Positions 17,166 to 25,212 of a DNA stretch of 64,000 bases are shown one piece after another. The DNA comes from Actinomycetota bacterium (GTDB taxonomy: Bacteria; Actinomycetota; Actinomycetes; Streptosporangiales; Streptosporangiaceae): the NCBI GenBank assembly GCA_027313705.1, contig DAHVDE010000118.1, positions 158,979 to 222,978 of the forward strand, in the 5' to 3' direction. Position 1 is the first letter of the stretch; each line of letters begins with the position of its first letter. Position numbers and translations under genes: made by a program. Below the pieces are notes generated by a model. The model did not search any database, was not told the DNA's origin, and worked only from the letters and a program-made list of their open reading frames with translations.

Positions 17166-19019
17166 ATGGGGACCATTTTGTCTGTTTCGGCACTAGTTGC
17201 TACTGATCTCATGGAAATTTCCGGTATAGAAAAGGATCTGCGGCGACGCCTGGATATGGTGTCCGGGAACGACGATTCAGCAGTCCTGCTCGGCCTGGTG
17301 GCGGCCGGTGAGGCGGGCCAGGAAAAGATCAGCGAATTGGCTTCGGGCGAGGGTGCCCACCTCGATCTGATCAGTTACGGCCTGCCACCGGAGAAGGTTA
17401 GCCGGTTCCAGCAGCTCTGGTATCACTTCAAGGTGCCCTTCGCTGAGGCATCTCTGGTCTGGTGGTATCTGTTCTGCCTGAACCTCGGGCGGGGCGGCGA
17501 CCTCGGTAACGCGCTGGCGCAACTGGATCAGCAGCTTGCCGCCCTGGGCCCGGAGCCAGCCACCCGGCTCAGCGACCTTGCCGACCTGCTCGGCCTGTCA
17601 CCGGAGGCGGTCATCGTCACCGACGACGAGGTCGGCGACACCGGCGCGCTGGCGGTCGCAGTCAAGCGCCACGTGCCGCTGATCTGGACTGACGACATCC
17701 AGGTGACGGCCGCCGCAAGCAACGGCGAGAGCACCGCTGCCGACGAGGGCACCAGCCGCTCCTGGTGGCTCGGGCCTTCGGCCGACCTGAGCGAATCGGA
17801 GGCCAGGACTCGAGCGCGCTGGTCAGACCTGCCTGCCGACGAGCGGGACGAACTGCTGGCCATGCTCGAGGAGAAAGTTACCTCGATCGAGCGGATGAGG
17901 TTCCGGTTCAGTGAATCTATCACCGACAATAAGGGCTCGGCCCGGATCGTAGGCGAGTGCCGAGCGCAAGATCCGGCTAGCTGGCCCTATCCGCACCTGG
18001 TACTCGCGACGGCCCTGTGGTGCTGGTACGTGGGTGGCTTCACTTTGCAGGAACTCAACCAGTCATTTCTTTCGCTGTCCTCGCTCACTCACTTCCTGGT
18101 GAGGCGGATGAGGCAGTACGAGATCACCTGCGGCCTGCCGGTCACCAGAATCGAGGGGCTCGACCCAGTAGCCGTGGCCGGCGAGTTCGCGAAGGCAAGG
18201 ATCAGGCTCGAGCAGACCAGCGTCCGGTGCATGCATTTCGACGGGAGCAACTGGGAGCGCCGCGAGTTCCTCGTGCCGAAGGCGGCCATGGACCGGCTGC
18301 ACGAGATCCCTGACAGCCTGCGCGAGATTCTCGGGAGGTGGATCGGCGTGGAATTTCCCGGACCGACCGGGACGCTCGAGGCCTGGGATCAGTTTCTCGA
18401 ACTGGCGCTTGCGGCCGGGCACACGCCTACCAGGGTGATGCAGGCGCTGACCACGCACGCCGCGAACGCCAGCGACCTCCCTCTCGACATGGCGGTGTTC
18501 ACCGCGCCCATGGGCTGCAAGCTGACCGAGCCGTGGACACTCGTTTACAGTGACATCTTCTGCTATACCGCGTTCAGGGACGGGTTCCAGCCCGCTGTGC
18601 ACGGGATTCCCGGTGATCTCGTCAGCATCCAGAACATCCAGGGTCAGCGGCAGCGATTCAACGCGGTCAAGAAGTCCCAGAACTACGCCCCGGTGCGCAA
18701 ACTCGCGCCGCAGGGCTTCAACCTCCCCGACATCTCGATCGCCGAAGACGCTCACCACGCCGGCCACTTCGCGGCCGGCGTCCGGCTCGCCTGCCGCGTT
18801 CCGATCACCATCTTCTACCGTGACATGCATTGGAACGGCATTTCCGACGTGCGCCTCAATCGGGTCGAGTACCGGCGGGATAACCGTTTCATGCCACGCG
18901 ACGTGCTACTGGCCAGCCGGTACGCGCAATGGGTGAAGGGCGTGGCTGACGCCACGTACCGCCGCGATCTGAGATTCGACGCCAAATGGGGAGCTAGGGT
19001 ACAAGACCTCACGTTGTGA
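17166..19019 (+). CDS. Unrecognised 617-aa protein, first gene of the putative biosynthetic cluster
   Basis: I do not recognise this family. The protein appears soluble, with no signal peptide. The N-terminal 110 residues are helical, with a WYHFKVPFAEASLVWWYLF core. A Ser/Glu/Ala-rich linker lies around residues 180-210. The rest is a large aromatic-rich domain with the segments PYPHLVLATALWCWYVGGF, RCMHFDGSNWERREFLVP and SDIFCYTAFRDGFQP. Possible metal ligands lie in EDAHHAGHF and FYRDMHW. A near-consensus promoter precedes it, and the Rieske gene follows after 29 nt, so it is probably the lead gene of the operon. An oxygenase-like or scaffold role next to the Rieske protein is only a guess. 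An alternative start is ATG at 17211. Confidence 0.85.
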   Translation: MGTILSVSALVATDLMEISGIEKDLRRRLDMVSGNDDSAVLLGLVAAGEAGQEKISELASGEGAHLDLISYGLPPEKVSRFQQLWYHFKVPFAEASLVWWYLFCLNLGRGGDLGNALAQLDQQLAALGPEPATRLSDLADLLGLSPEAVIVTDDEVGDTGALAVAVKRHVPLIWTDDIQVTAAASNGESTAADEGTSRSWWLGPSADLSESEARTRARWSDLPADERDELLAMLEEKVTSIERMRFRFSESITDNKGSARIVGECRAQDPASWPYPHLVLATALWCWYVGGFTLQELNQSFLSLSSLTHFLVRRMRQYEITCGLPVTRIEGLDPVAVAGEFAKARIRLEQTSVRCMHFDGSNWERREFLVPKAAMDRLHEIPDSLREILGRWIGVEFPGPTGTLEAWDQFLELALAAGHTPTRVMQALTTHAANASDLPLDMAVFTAPMGCKLTEPWTLVYSDIFCYTAFRDGFQPAVHGIPGDLVSIQNIQGQRQRFNAVKKSQNYAPVRKLAPQGFNLPDISIAEDAHHAGHFAAGVRLACRVPITIFYRDMHWNGISDVRLNRVEYRRDNRFMPRDVLLASRYAQWVKGVADATYRRDLRFDAKWGARVQDLTL

Positions 19020-19048
19020 CGACGACACCGACAAAGGTATGAACTTTC

Positions 19049-19339
19049 ATGCATTCTTCTGCTATACGACCGAGCCCTGTGCCATCTGATCCGGCTGTGA
19101 TCGAACCGGAAGGTCAGGACTACATCTCAGTCCGGCTTCCCCAACTCCATGTCCGGATACCGGCCTACTGCCCCCACAAGGGCGCGCCGTTATCACGCGG
19201 AACGGTGATCGGTTCCTTCCTTGAGTGCCCGTGGCACGGCGCGCTCTTCGACCTGCGGACAGGGCACCGCCTGCGCGGGCCCGACTGCGACGACCTCGAG
19301 GTGACATGCGTGCAACCGGCGGAGGGACCAGCCCAGTGA
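19049..19339 (+). CDS. Small Rieske [2Fe-2S] protein
   Basis: This 96-aa protein consists of little more than a Rieske domain. The cluster ligands are CPHKGAPLSRG and CPWHGALFDL (Cys-x-His and Cys-x2-His, 15 residues apart). The full motif is intact, so it should bind a [2Fe-2S] cluster and act as an electron carrier or a small ferredoxin subunit of an oxygenase. The stop overlaps the GTG of the cupin gene. No reductase or alpha subunit of a classical Rieske dioxygenase is encoded nearby. The 617-aa protein or the cupin may be its partner. Confidence 0.92.
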   Translation: MHSSAIRPSPVPSDPAVIEPEGQDYISVRLPQLHVRIPAYCPHKGAPLSRGTVIGSFLECPWHGALFDLRTGHRLRGPDCDDLEVTCVQPAEGPAQ

Positions 19340-19944
19340 ACCAGGCAAAAACGACGCTCAAGGCGCCGCAAGATGACTTGGTCATCGCCACGTGGGCACA
19401 GGCCGTCATCGGCGAAGACGCGACCTCCCTTGCCGTATCGCACCAGAAGCGACCAGTTCGGATGCACGGGGCTGACTCGACCGGTCTGGGCCTGGTCACC
19501 AACCAGACGATCGGCGCTGACCTTCTCCGCCTCCCCCGTGGCGCCGGCTTCCCGCCCCATACCCATCCCGGGCACCACGTGCTTGTCATTGTCGGCGGGA
19601 GAGGCACGATTACCTATGCCGGCCGGATCCACCCGACTCAGGCGGGCGAGATCTACTTGGTGGAAGGCTCGGTCGCGCACGCGGTCGGTGCCATTACAGA
19701 CCACGTCATCCTCGCGGTCGGGGCGCCGCACATGCCGCTCGACTCACATGAGCGCATGGCGGTCGTGCCCTATCAGGAGGTGCTGAGCGAGGTCGGTGAC
19801 CTGCACTGCCTTATCTGTGCCCGCCGCACGAGCCCGCCGCTGATGCTGCACAACACCGACTGTCCCCATTGCCCTTGCCAGCAGTGCACGCTGGGAGATG
19901 CCTGCGTTGCCGAGGTGGAGACGGCTGGCCAACTTGACCGCTGA
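19336..19944 (+). CDS. Cupin-domain protein with C-terminal Cys-rich motif
   Basis: The GTG at 19336 overlaps the Rieske stop and has GGAGGG about 10 nt upstream. The listed start at 19225 is a shadow in the Rieske gene. The 202-aa product has a single cupin with motif 1 as PHTHPGHHVLVIVGGRG and motif 2 as GEIYLVEGSVAHAV, giving several His ligands for a metal, with His at the usual Glu position. After the cupin comes a compact Cys-rich tail (LHCLICA, then CPHCPCQQC and DAC: seven Cys), likely a zinc- or iron-sulfur-binding module. This fusion is unusual. A metal-dependent oxygenase or isomerase fed by the Rieske protein is plausible, as is a sensor. Confidence 0.82.
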   Translation: MNQAKTTLKAPQDDLVIATWAQAVIGEDATSLAVSHQKRPVRMHGADSTGLGLVTNQTIGADLLRLPRGAGFPPHTHPGHHVLVIVGGRGTITYAGRIHPTQAGEIYLVEGSVAHAVGAITDHVILAVGAPHMPLDSHERMAVVPYQEVLSEVGDLHCLICARRTSPPLMLHNTDCPHCPCQQCTLGDACVAEVETAGQLDR

Positions 19945-22108
19945 TCCGCTTCTCGGCCCGGTCACCGAAGCGCTTGACGGCTTGCCTGAAGGCGCGCGGG
20001 TAGTGGTGTGCGGTCGTTCCGGGCCTGACTTCGCGCGTGTCATTACCCGCTGCCTGGACCGGGCGCTGACCGCCGTCCCAGTGGATCCCCAGGCCGGCGA
20101 GGCGCGGCTCACGGAGATTACGGGCCGGGTCGCCGCCAGCGTGGTCATCGACGGCAGGGGCGGGCACTGGTCTGCGCGAACCGGGCCATGCGCCCGCGCG
20201 GACCTCGGTGACCGGTGCCCCACCGACCTTGAGCGGCAGCCTGGCCTGAGATTCGTGATCTTCACCTCTGGCTCGACCGGTGTTCCTAAGGGAGTCATGC
20301 TCGGCTGGGACAGCGTGCGCGGCAACGCGGAAAAAGTGACCGGCGTGGTCGGCATAGACCCGGCCCGGCCGCACGCGACCTGCCTGCCCCTGTTTCACGT
20401 GAACGCCCTGCTGATGTCCCTGGTCGGCACCAGGATCACCGGGACTCCGCTAGTGATCTGCGACCAGTTTTCCCCGCACGAGTACTTCCGCCAGATCGGG
20501 CAGGCCCTCGCCGCGACCGCCGCGGTGGTCCCGGCACTCCTGCACCGGATCGTCGAAGCCAGGCCGCCCTGGCCAGACTCGCTGGAATGCCTGATCACGG
20601 CCGCCGCCCCGTTAGAGCGGGACCTAGCCCAACGGTTCTACCGCGCGTACGGCCCGCGCTTGCGGCAGGGATACGGCCAGAGCGAGGCGGTGAATTTCAG
20701 CTTCATGATGCCACTGCTGGACGCCGCCGGCTTCCGCGAACACTACCTGCGCAGGCACCCGCCTGTCGGGATTGCGCTACCGGCGACCGAACTGGCGATC
20801 GACGACGGCGAGGTCGTGCTGCGCACGCCCGATATCATGCGAGGCTACTGGGCTGATCCGGTGACCACCGCCAAAGTGCTCACCCCTGACGGGTGGCTAA
20901 GAACCGGTGACCTCGGCGAACTGCGTGATGAGTTCCTTGTCTTGCGAGGCCGGCGCGATGAGGTAATCAACCGGGGCGGGGTGAAGGTGTATCCGCTCGA
21001 CATAGAGCGCCAGTGGCGACAAGACGGGCTTGCCGGCCACGGTGCGGCCGTACCGGTGCAGGCCGGGTCCGAAGGGCAAGACATCGGACTGGTGCTGGCC
21101 GGCGGGTCGCTGCTCTGGGCACGCAGTCTCGGCGCAGCCGGCCGGACCGCGCCTTTGGCCGCCGAGACGGGTGGGCTGCTCATTACCCCGACCGGAAAGC
21201 TGAAGCGCAAGGAGATGGGCAGGCGGCTCACCGGACGGCGCGAAGACCCGGCTAGATACCAGGAACTCCTCGCCTACGCTGCCCAGGTCGCGGCGTCCAT
21301 TACTGCCAGCCAGACCCGCCCGCAGGGCGCGCAGGCCACTAGGCTCTGGGCCCAGGCAGCCTGGCTAGCCGGATCGCAGGCGGCGAAGCGCGGATCGCAA
21401 GCCGGATCGGCTGCCCGCAGTGCCGCCCACGACGCACTCGACCTGCTCGCTGGCTACTGGCCGACGATTGCGGTGGCGGCCGGCGACGGCGGCGACATGA
21501 TGCGTCAGCGACCTGGGCTGTGGCGACGGCTCATGACCGAATGGCCCATGGGCAGCTACGCCGAACTGGCATGCGCAGTACTTTCTGCTCGCGAACTCCT
21601 GCGCGGCCCGGTGCTCGAGGTCGGGTCGGGAGTCGGCAATACGACCGGCCTGATCGCACCGCTCGTCGGAGACGACTTCACCTGGTCGGACGGAAACCCC
21701 TGGCTCGTCGCCCGCGGGAGGTGGCCGGGTCAGGGTGTGGTCTTCGATTTTGACCAGTTGGCCCCAGATGGCCTCGGCCCCTTCGCGACCATCGTGGCCA
21801 CCAACGCGCTGCATTGCGCGGCCGACAAGGGGGCCAGCCTGGCCAGGCTGCGGTCGCTGCTTCGCCCTGGAGGCACGCTCGTGCTCGCGGAAGGCTCGAA
21901 CCCGACGACGCCCGACGGGCTGCCATGGGCGCTTGACTACCTGTTCTGCGCCTTCGGCGGATGGTGGGACCGCACCGGGTTCCTGACCCGGTGGGAGTGG
22001 CTGCGCCTGCTGACCGATGCAGGATTCGACCGACTCGGCTACAGCGTGCTGCGGGCTGGCCGGCACGATCTTGGCGGCGTGGTCTGGGGCAGCAACGGTG
22101 ACGGCTGA
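19898..22108 (+). CDS. Acyl/aryl-AMP ligase fused to a PKS-type C-methyltransferase
   Basis: This is a two-domain protein of 736 aa. Residues about 10-470 are an ANL-superfamily adenylating enzyme: A3 FTSGSTGVPKG, A5 YGQSEAVNFS, A7 LRTGDLG, A8 RRDEVINRGGVKVYP and the A10 lysine in PTGKLKRKE. Residues about 520-730 are a class I SAM methyltransferase with VLEVGSGVGNTT, then ATNALHCAADKGASL and LLRPGGTLVLAEG, followed by FGGWWDR. This pattern resembles C-methyltransferase domains of polyketide synthases. No carrier-protein domain follows. The start overlaps the cupin gene by 47 nt; a TTG at 19934 is the alternative. It probably activates a carboxylic acid as the adenylate or CoA ester and methylates it or a derived intermediate. 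Confidence 0.9.
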   Translation: MPALPRWRRLANLTADPLLGPVTEALDGLPEGARVVVCGRSGPDFARVITRCLDRALTAVPVDPQAGEARLTEITGRVAASVVIDGRGGHWSARTGPCARADLGDRCPTDLERQPGLRFVIFTSGSTGVPKGVMLGWDSVRGNAEKVTGVVGIDPARPHATCLPLFHVNALLMSLVGTRITGTPLVICDQFSPHEYFRQIGQALAATAAVVPALLHRIVEARPPWPDSLECLITAAAPLERDLAQRFYRAYGPRLRQGYGQSEAVNFSFMMPLLDAAGFREHYLRRHPPVGIALPATELAIDDGEVVLRTPDIMRGYWADPVTTAKVLTPDGWLRTGDLGELRDEFLVLRGRRDEVINRGGVKVYPLDIERQWRQDGLAGHGAAVPVQAGSEGQDIGLVLAGGSLLWARSLGAAGRTAPLAAETGGLLITPTGKLKRKEMGRRLTGRREDPARYQELLAYAAQVAASITASQTRPQGAQATRLWAQAAWLAGSQAAKRGSQAGSAARSAAHDALDLLAGYWPTIAVAAGDGGDMMRQRPGLWRRLMTEWPMGSYAELACAVLSARELLRGPVLEVGSGVGNTTGLIAPLVGDDFTWSDGNPWLVARGRWPGQGVVFDFDQLAPDGLGPFATIVATNALHCAADKGASLARLRSLLRPGGTLVLAEGSNPTTPDGLPWALDYLFCAFGGWWDRTGFLTRWEWLRLLTDAGFDRLGYSVLRAGRHDLGGVVWGSNGDG

Positions 22109-22529
22109 GCCGTCAGGTCCCGTGCCTCATCAACCTATGTTCGACGGCTGTTTCGGCTGCGCGCCCGCTCATCCTGGCGGCCTGCGGGTCAGGAAGACCG
22201 GCGATGCTTTCGAGTTCACGATCAGGCCCGGCCACCAGGGCACCCCTGGCCGGGCGCACGGTGGCGTGCTCGCGGCCGCCCTTGACGAGGCAATGGGCAT
22301 GGTGGCGTGGTCCCTTGGCCGACCTTGCGCGACCGCGCGGCTTGAGGTCGACTTCCTGATACCGGTACCACTCAACGGCGCTGTCCGAATCACCGCAAGG
22401 TGCACTGGCCAGGACGGGCGCAAGCTGACCCTAATGGCAGAGGCACGGCTGAACGACCCGTCCGGCCCGGTCGCGGCCAGGGCTGCCGCCTTGTACATCC
22501 AGGCCAGGCTCCCCGCTGAGCCAGGCTAG
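22098..22529 (+). CDS. PaaI/hotdog-fold thioesterase
   Basis: The GTG at 22098 overlaps the stop of the ligase-methyltransferase gene and gives 143 aa. The hotdog signature is HQGTPGRAHGGVLAAALDEAMGM, and the preceding CFGCAPAHPGGLRV segment is typical of PaaI-like acyl-CoA thioesterases. It likely releases a CoA or other thioester made by the upstream ligase, or proofreads mis-acylated intermediates. The longer listed ORF (22017) only reads into the methyltransferase gene. It is the last gene before a roughly 100-nt gap with a candidate regulator site. Confidence 0.88.
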   Translation: MTAEPSGPVPHQPMFDGCFGCAPAHPGGLRVRKTGDAFEFTIRPGHQGTPGRAHGGVLAAALDEAMGMVAWSLGRPCATARLEVDFLIPVPLNGAVRITARCTGQDGRKLTLMAEARLNDPSGPVAARAAALYIQARLPAEPG

Positions 22530-22559
22530 CAGACGGGCACCGCCCCGGCCGGGCCGTAA

Positions 22560-22590
22560 CTGGACCGCTCAGCAGAAGCCTAACTGGAGC
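22560..22590. promoter_or_regulatory. Direct repeat CTGGACC / CTGGAGC, candidate MocR operator
   Basis: AACTGGACC (CTGGACC at 22560-22566) and AACTGGAGCATT (CTGGAGC at 22584-22590) are 24 nt apart, upstream of the MFS gene at 22626. The same pair with exactly the same 24-nt spacing occurs at 26594-26624 beside the mocR gene. MocR/PdxR regulators usually bind direct repeats of this kind. Assignment to this MocR is inferred. Confidence 0.6.
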
Positions 22591-22625
22591 ATTAGACCGG
22601 GCCAGTCAACCCTTACCTTGATCAG

Positions 22626-23906
22626 ATGCATACGGCTGAGCGGGCACCGCACGCACCTCCGCCACCGGCACCCCGCTGGGCACGGGTCATCGTCCCCGCC
22701 GACTACACCCTGTTCCATGTCGGGTATCTCGGCGCCCTTCCGCTGCTGCCTGTTATCTTGCGGTCGCTGCTCGGATCAGGCGACTCGCTGGCGGTCGGGG
22801 CCGTGCTGCTCGTGTACAACGCGGCGATTGGGGTTGCCTGCCTGTTCGCGGCGCCACTCATCGCGCGGGTCGACTCAAGAAACGCCATGGCCGCCGGGCT
22901 CGCGTGTTCCGCCGCAGGGATAGGCGTGCTTCCTTTCGCTCATTCCGCGCTCGCGGCCGGAGCAGCGCTAGCCGTCGCCGGAACCGGCATGAGCGTACAC
23001 GGAGTCCTCGCTCGGTCAATGGTGGCCAAGGCGGTGCCCGCCGATGCGGGCCGTCATCGCATCTATTCATTGATCCAGATCGGCGTTAACGTCGCGGCGG
23101 CGATCGGGCCGCTGATCGCGACCAGCGTGTACGCCATTTCCGGCGCCACGGCCGTGCTCTGGGGCGCCTGCGCGTTCTACCTGGCCGGCATGACCTTGGT
23201 CCTGACCTGCATCCCGGCCGGATTCCCTGTAGCTCAAAGGGAAAGTCGCTGGCCGCTGACCAGGGAAATGATCAGGCAACTGCTGACCCCGGCCAACGCC
23301 AGGACAAGCATCGCGGCCATGGCCGGCTATTTTCTCTATGCTCAGTTCTTTTCGGCAATCGCACTGCTTATCACGCTTCATGTCACGAAGGGACCGATCC
23401 AGGGCATGCTGTTCCTTGAGAACGCGGTCCTGATCGTCGCCTGCCAAGCGCCCGCATCGGCCGTGGTCCAGCGCCGGCTCAACCGGGGAGCGCATCCGTC
23501 GGCGGTGTTGCTGACCGGGATGGCCATGTTCGCGATCGCGCTGCTGCTGCTCGGAGTGCTCCTCGCCGTGCACGTGCCGGTCTTCACGGCCGCACTCGCG
23601 GCTATCGCCCTGTTCTCGCTTGCGGAGACGGTCTACACCCCGACCGTGAACACGGCTTTCGCCCAGATTCCTGCCTCGTCTCCAGTGGAGTCGTTCAATG
23701 CACAGCAGTTGCTTATTACCGTCGGTCAGTCAGCCGGCACGCTGGTCGGTACGAGCGTCTTCCTCGCCGTCTCCGCAGCCGGCCACGGACCGGCATACTG
23801 GCTACTGGTGGGAATTTCCGGCCTGTTCGCCGTAGGTGCTACCGCCGCCACCGCCATTCCTGTGCGCAGCCTGTTCCGTCCTTCGAGAGCCCGGAGAACA
23901 TCATGA
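22626..23906 (+). CDS. MFS exporter of the cluster
   Basis: This 426-aa protein has about twelve membrane helices and resembles drug/metabolite exporters. The motif after helix 2 is only weakly conserved (LIARVDSRNAMAAG). It begins a second transcription unit after a 96-nt gap with the direct-repeat operator candidate, and its stop overlaps the ATP-grasp start in ATGA. The placement suggests export of the cluster product and thus self-resistance. The specificity is unknown. Confidence 0.88.
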   Translation: MHTAERAPHAPPPPAPRWARVIVPADYTLFHVGYLGALPLLPVILRSLLGSGDSLAVGAVLLVYNAAIGVACLFAAPLIARVDSRNAMAAGLACSAAGIGVLPFAHSALAAGAALAVAGTGMSVHGVLARSMVAKAVPADAGRHRIYSLIQIGVNVAAAIGPLIATSVYAISGATAVLWGACAFYLAGMTLVLTCIPAGFPVAQRESRWPLTREMIRQLLTPANARTSIAAMAGYFLYAQFFSAIALLITLHVTKGPIQGMLFLENAVLIVACQAPASAVVQRRLNRGAHPSAVLLTGMAMFAIALLLLGVLLAVHVPVFTAALAAIALFSLAETVYTPTVNTAFAQIPASSPVESFNAQQLLITVGQSAGTLVGTSVFLAVSAAGHGPAYWLLVGISGLFAVGATAATAIPVRSLFRPSRARRTS

Positions 23907-25162
23907 CCGTCACCAGGCCTGTGCTCATGATGGGCTGGAACCAGCACTGGCTGACCGCACTGGACGAACTGCTGCCTGACGGCAGTGTCGTAGTCGTCGA
24001 GGAACCTGACGTCTACCAGGGCAAGCACATCGCCGCCCGCTGGTCAGGACATCCAGTAGTCAGGGAAGTCCTTTTCGCCGAATACCAGCAGACCGACCGT
24101 TTCCTCGACGTAGTGACCCGCCAGCACGCCCGCGAGCCGGTCCGGTGCGTCCTGCCCGCGCTTGAGTACTCGGTGGAGGCGGCCGCGCAGGCTGCACTCG
24201 AACTCGGCTTGCCAGGGGCCGGAGCAGTCGCCGCCCGCATCTTCCGCGACAAAATCGCCCAGATCACTACCTGCCAGCGGGCTGGCATCGCCGTCCCGCG
24301 ATTCGCTGAGATCAACGACGCCGCCGGCGTCGCCGCCTTCGGCGGCGACGAACCGTTCGTGCTCAAGCCCGCGAACCGACAGGCCAGCCTCGGGGTCGTA
24401 ATCGTGCGTCCGGGTGACGACCCAGAACAGACATGGCAGGAGTGCGTCGGCGCCGACGAAGGCCCGCAACTCGCCCGCCGCGACCTCCGGTGGCGGTACC
24501 TGGCAGAAGAATTCGTAGCCGGACCTGAGTACAGTGTCGAGGCACTGGTCACCAGCGGCGAGATCGTGTTTGCCAACGTGACAGCCAAACGCGTTCACCC
24601 AGGGCGCTACCCCGTCGAGGCAGGTCATGTCGTTCCGGCGCCCGCCGGTCCTGGCGTCGCCGAACTGCCTGCCCTGATGCAGGAACTGGTCCGTGCGACC
24701 GGGTTCGGCACCGGACTGCTGCACGGCGAGTGGATCATCAGCGATGGGACACCGGTGTTCGTGGAGTGTGCCGCCCGCCCGGCCGGAGACTGGATCTTCG
24801 ACCTGATCGACCTGGTGACCGGCGTCAATTTGTACGACGCCGCCGTCCGCGCGCTCGGTGGGCAGGACCCCTTGACACGCCGCAGGCACACCGGCTGTAC
24901 GGCGGCGGCCGCCGTACGGTTCGGGTTTCCCGCCGAGCCTGGCACGGTCACCGACGTGTCCGGCGTCGATGCGGCCAGCAGCGCGCCTGGTGTGGTCCGG
25001 GTACCGCATGTGCCGGCGGCCGGGGATGAGATCAGGTCGCTCGGATCGTCCTGGGGTCGGCTGGCAGCCGTGATCGCGACAGGCATGGACCAGGCTGATG
25101 CCGAGGCGGCGGCAGTCGCCAGCCTTGACAAGATCACCGTGACGATGCGGCCTTACAGGTAA
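23903..25162 (+). CDS. ATP-grasp ligase (carboxylate-amine ligase type)
   Basis: The 419-aa protein has the pre-ATP-grasp domain up to about residue 110 (MMGWNQHWLTALDELLPDG). The ATP-grasp core has the nucleotide-binding lysine strand FVLKPANRQASLGVVIV, the loop EEFVAGPEYSVEALV and the metal-binding segment VFVECAARPAGDW. A C-terminal domain begins near residue 310. Such enzymes form amide or peptide bonds through an acyl-phosphate and need no carrier protein. The ATG overlaps the MFS stop by 4 nt, so the two are coupled. It is distinct from the second ATP-grasp gene at 26661. Confidence 0.9.
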   Translation: MTVTRPVLMMGWNQHWLTALDELLPDGSVVVVEEPDVYQGKHIAARWSGHPVVREVLFAEYQQTDRFLDVVTRQHAREPVRCVLPALEYSVEAAAQAALELGLPGAGAVAARIFRDKIAQITTCQRAGIAVPRFAEINDAAGVAAFGGDEPFVLKPANRQASLGVVIVRPGDDPEQTWQECVGADEGPQLARRDLRWRYLAEEFVAGPEYSVEALVTSGEIVFANVTAKRVHPGRYPVEAGHVVPAPAGPGVAELPALMQELVRATGFGTGLLHGEWIISDGTPVFVECAARPAGDWIFDLIDLVTGVNLYDAAVRALGGQDPLTRRRHTGCTAAAAVRFGFPAEPGTVTDVSGVDAASSAPGVVRVPHVPAAGDEIRSLGSSWGRLAAVIATGMDQADAEAAAVASLDKITVTMRPYR

Positions 25163-25212
25163 GTTGCCAGGTCATGACGGCTGACCGCGGCCGGTTCGTG
25201 CAGGCGGTTCAG

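Noticed and set aside
24044-25009. 321-aa minus-strand ORF opposite the first ATP-grasp gene
   Set aside because: It lacks any motif and mirrors the ATP-grasp codon pattern.
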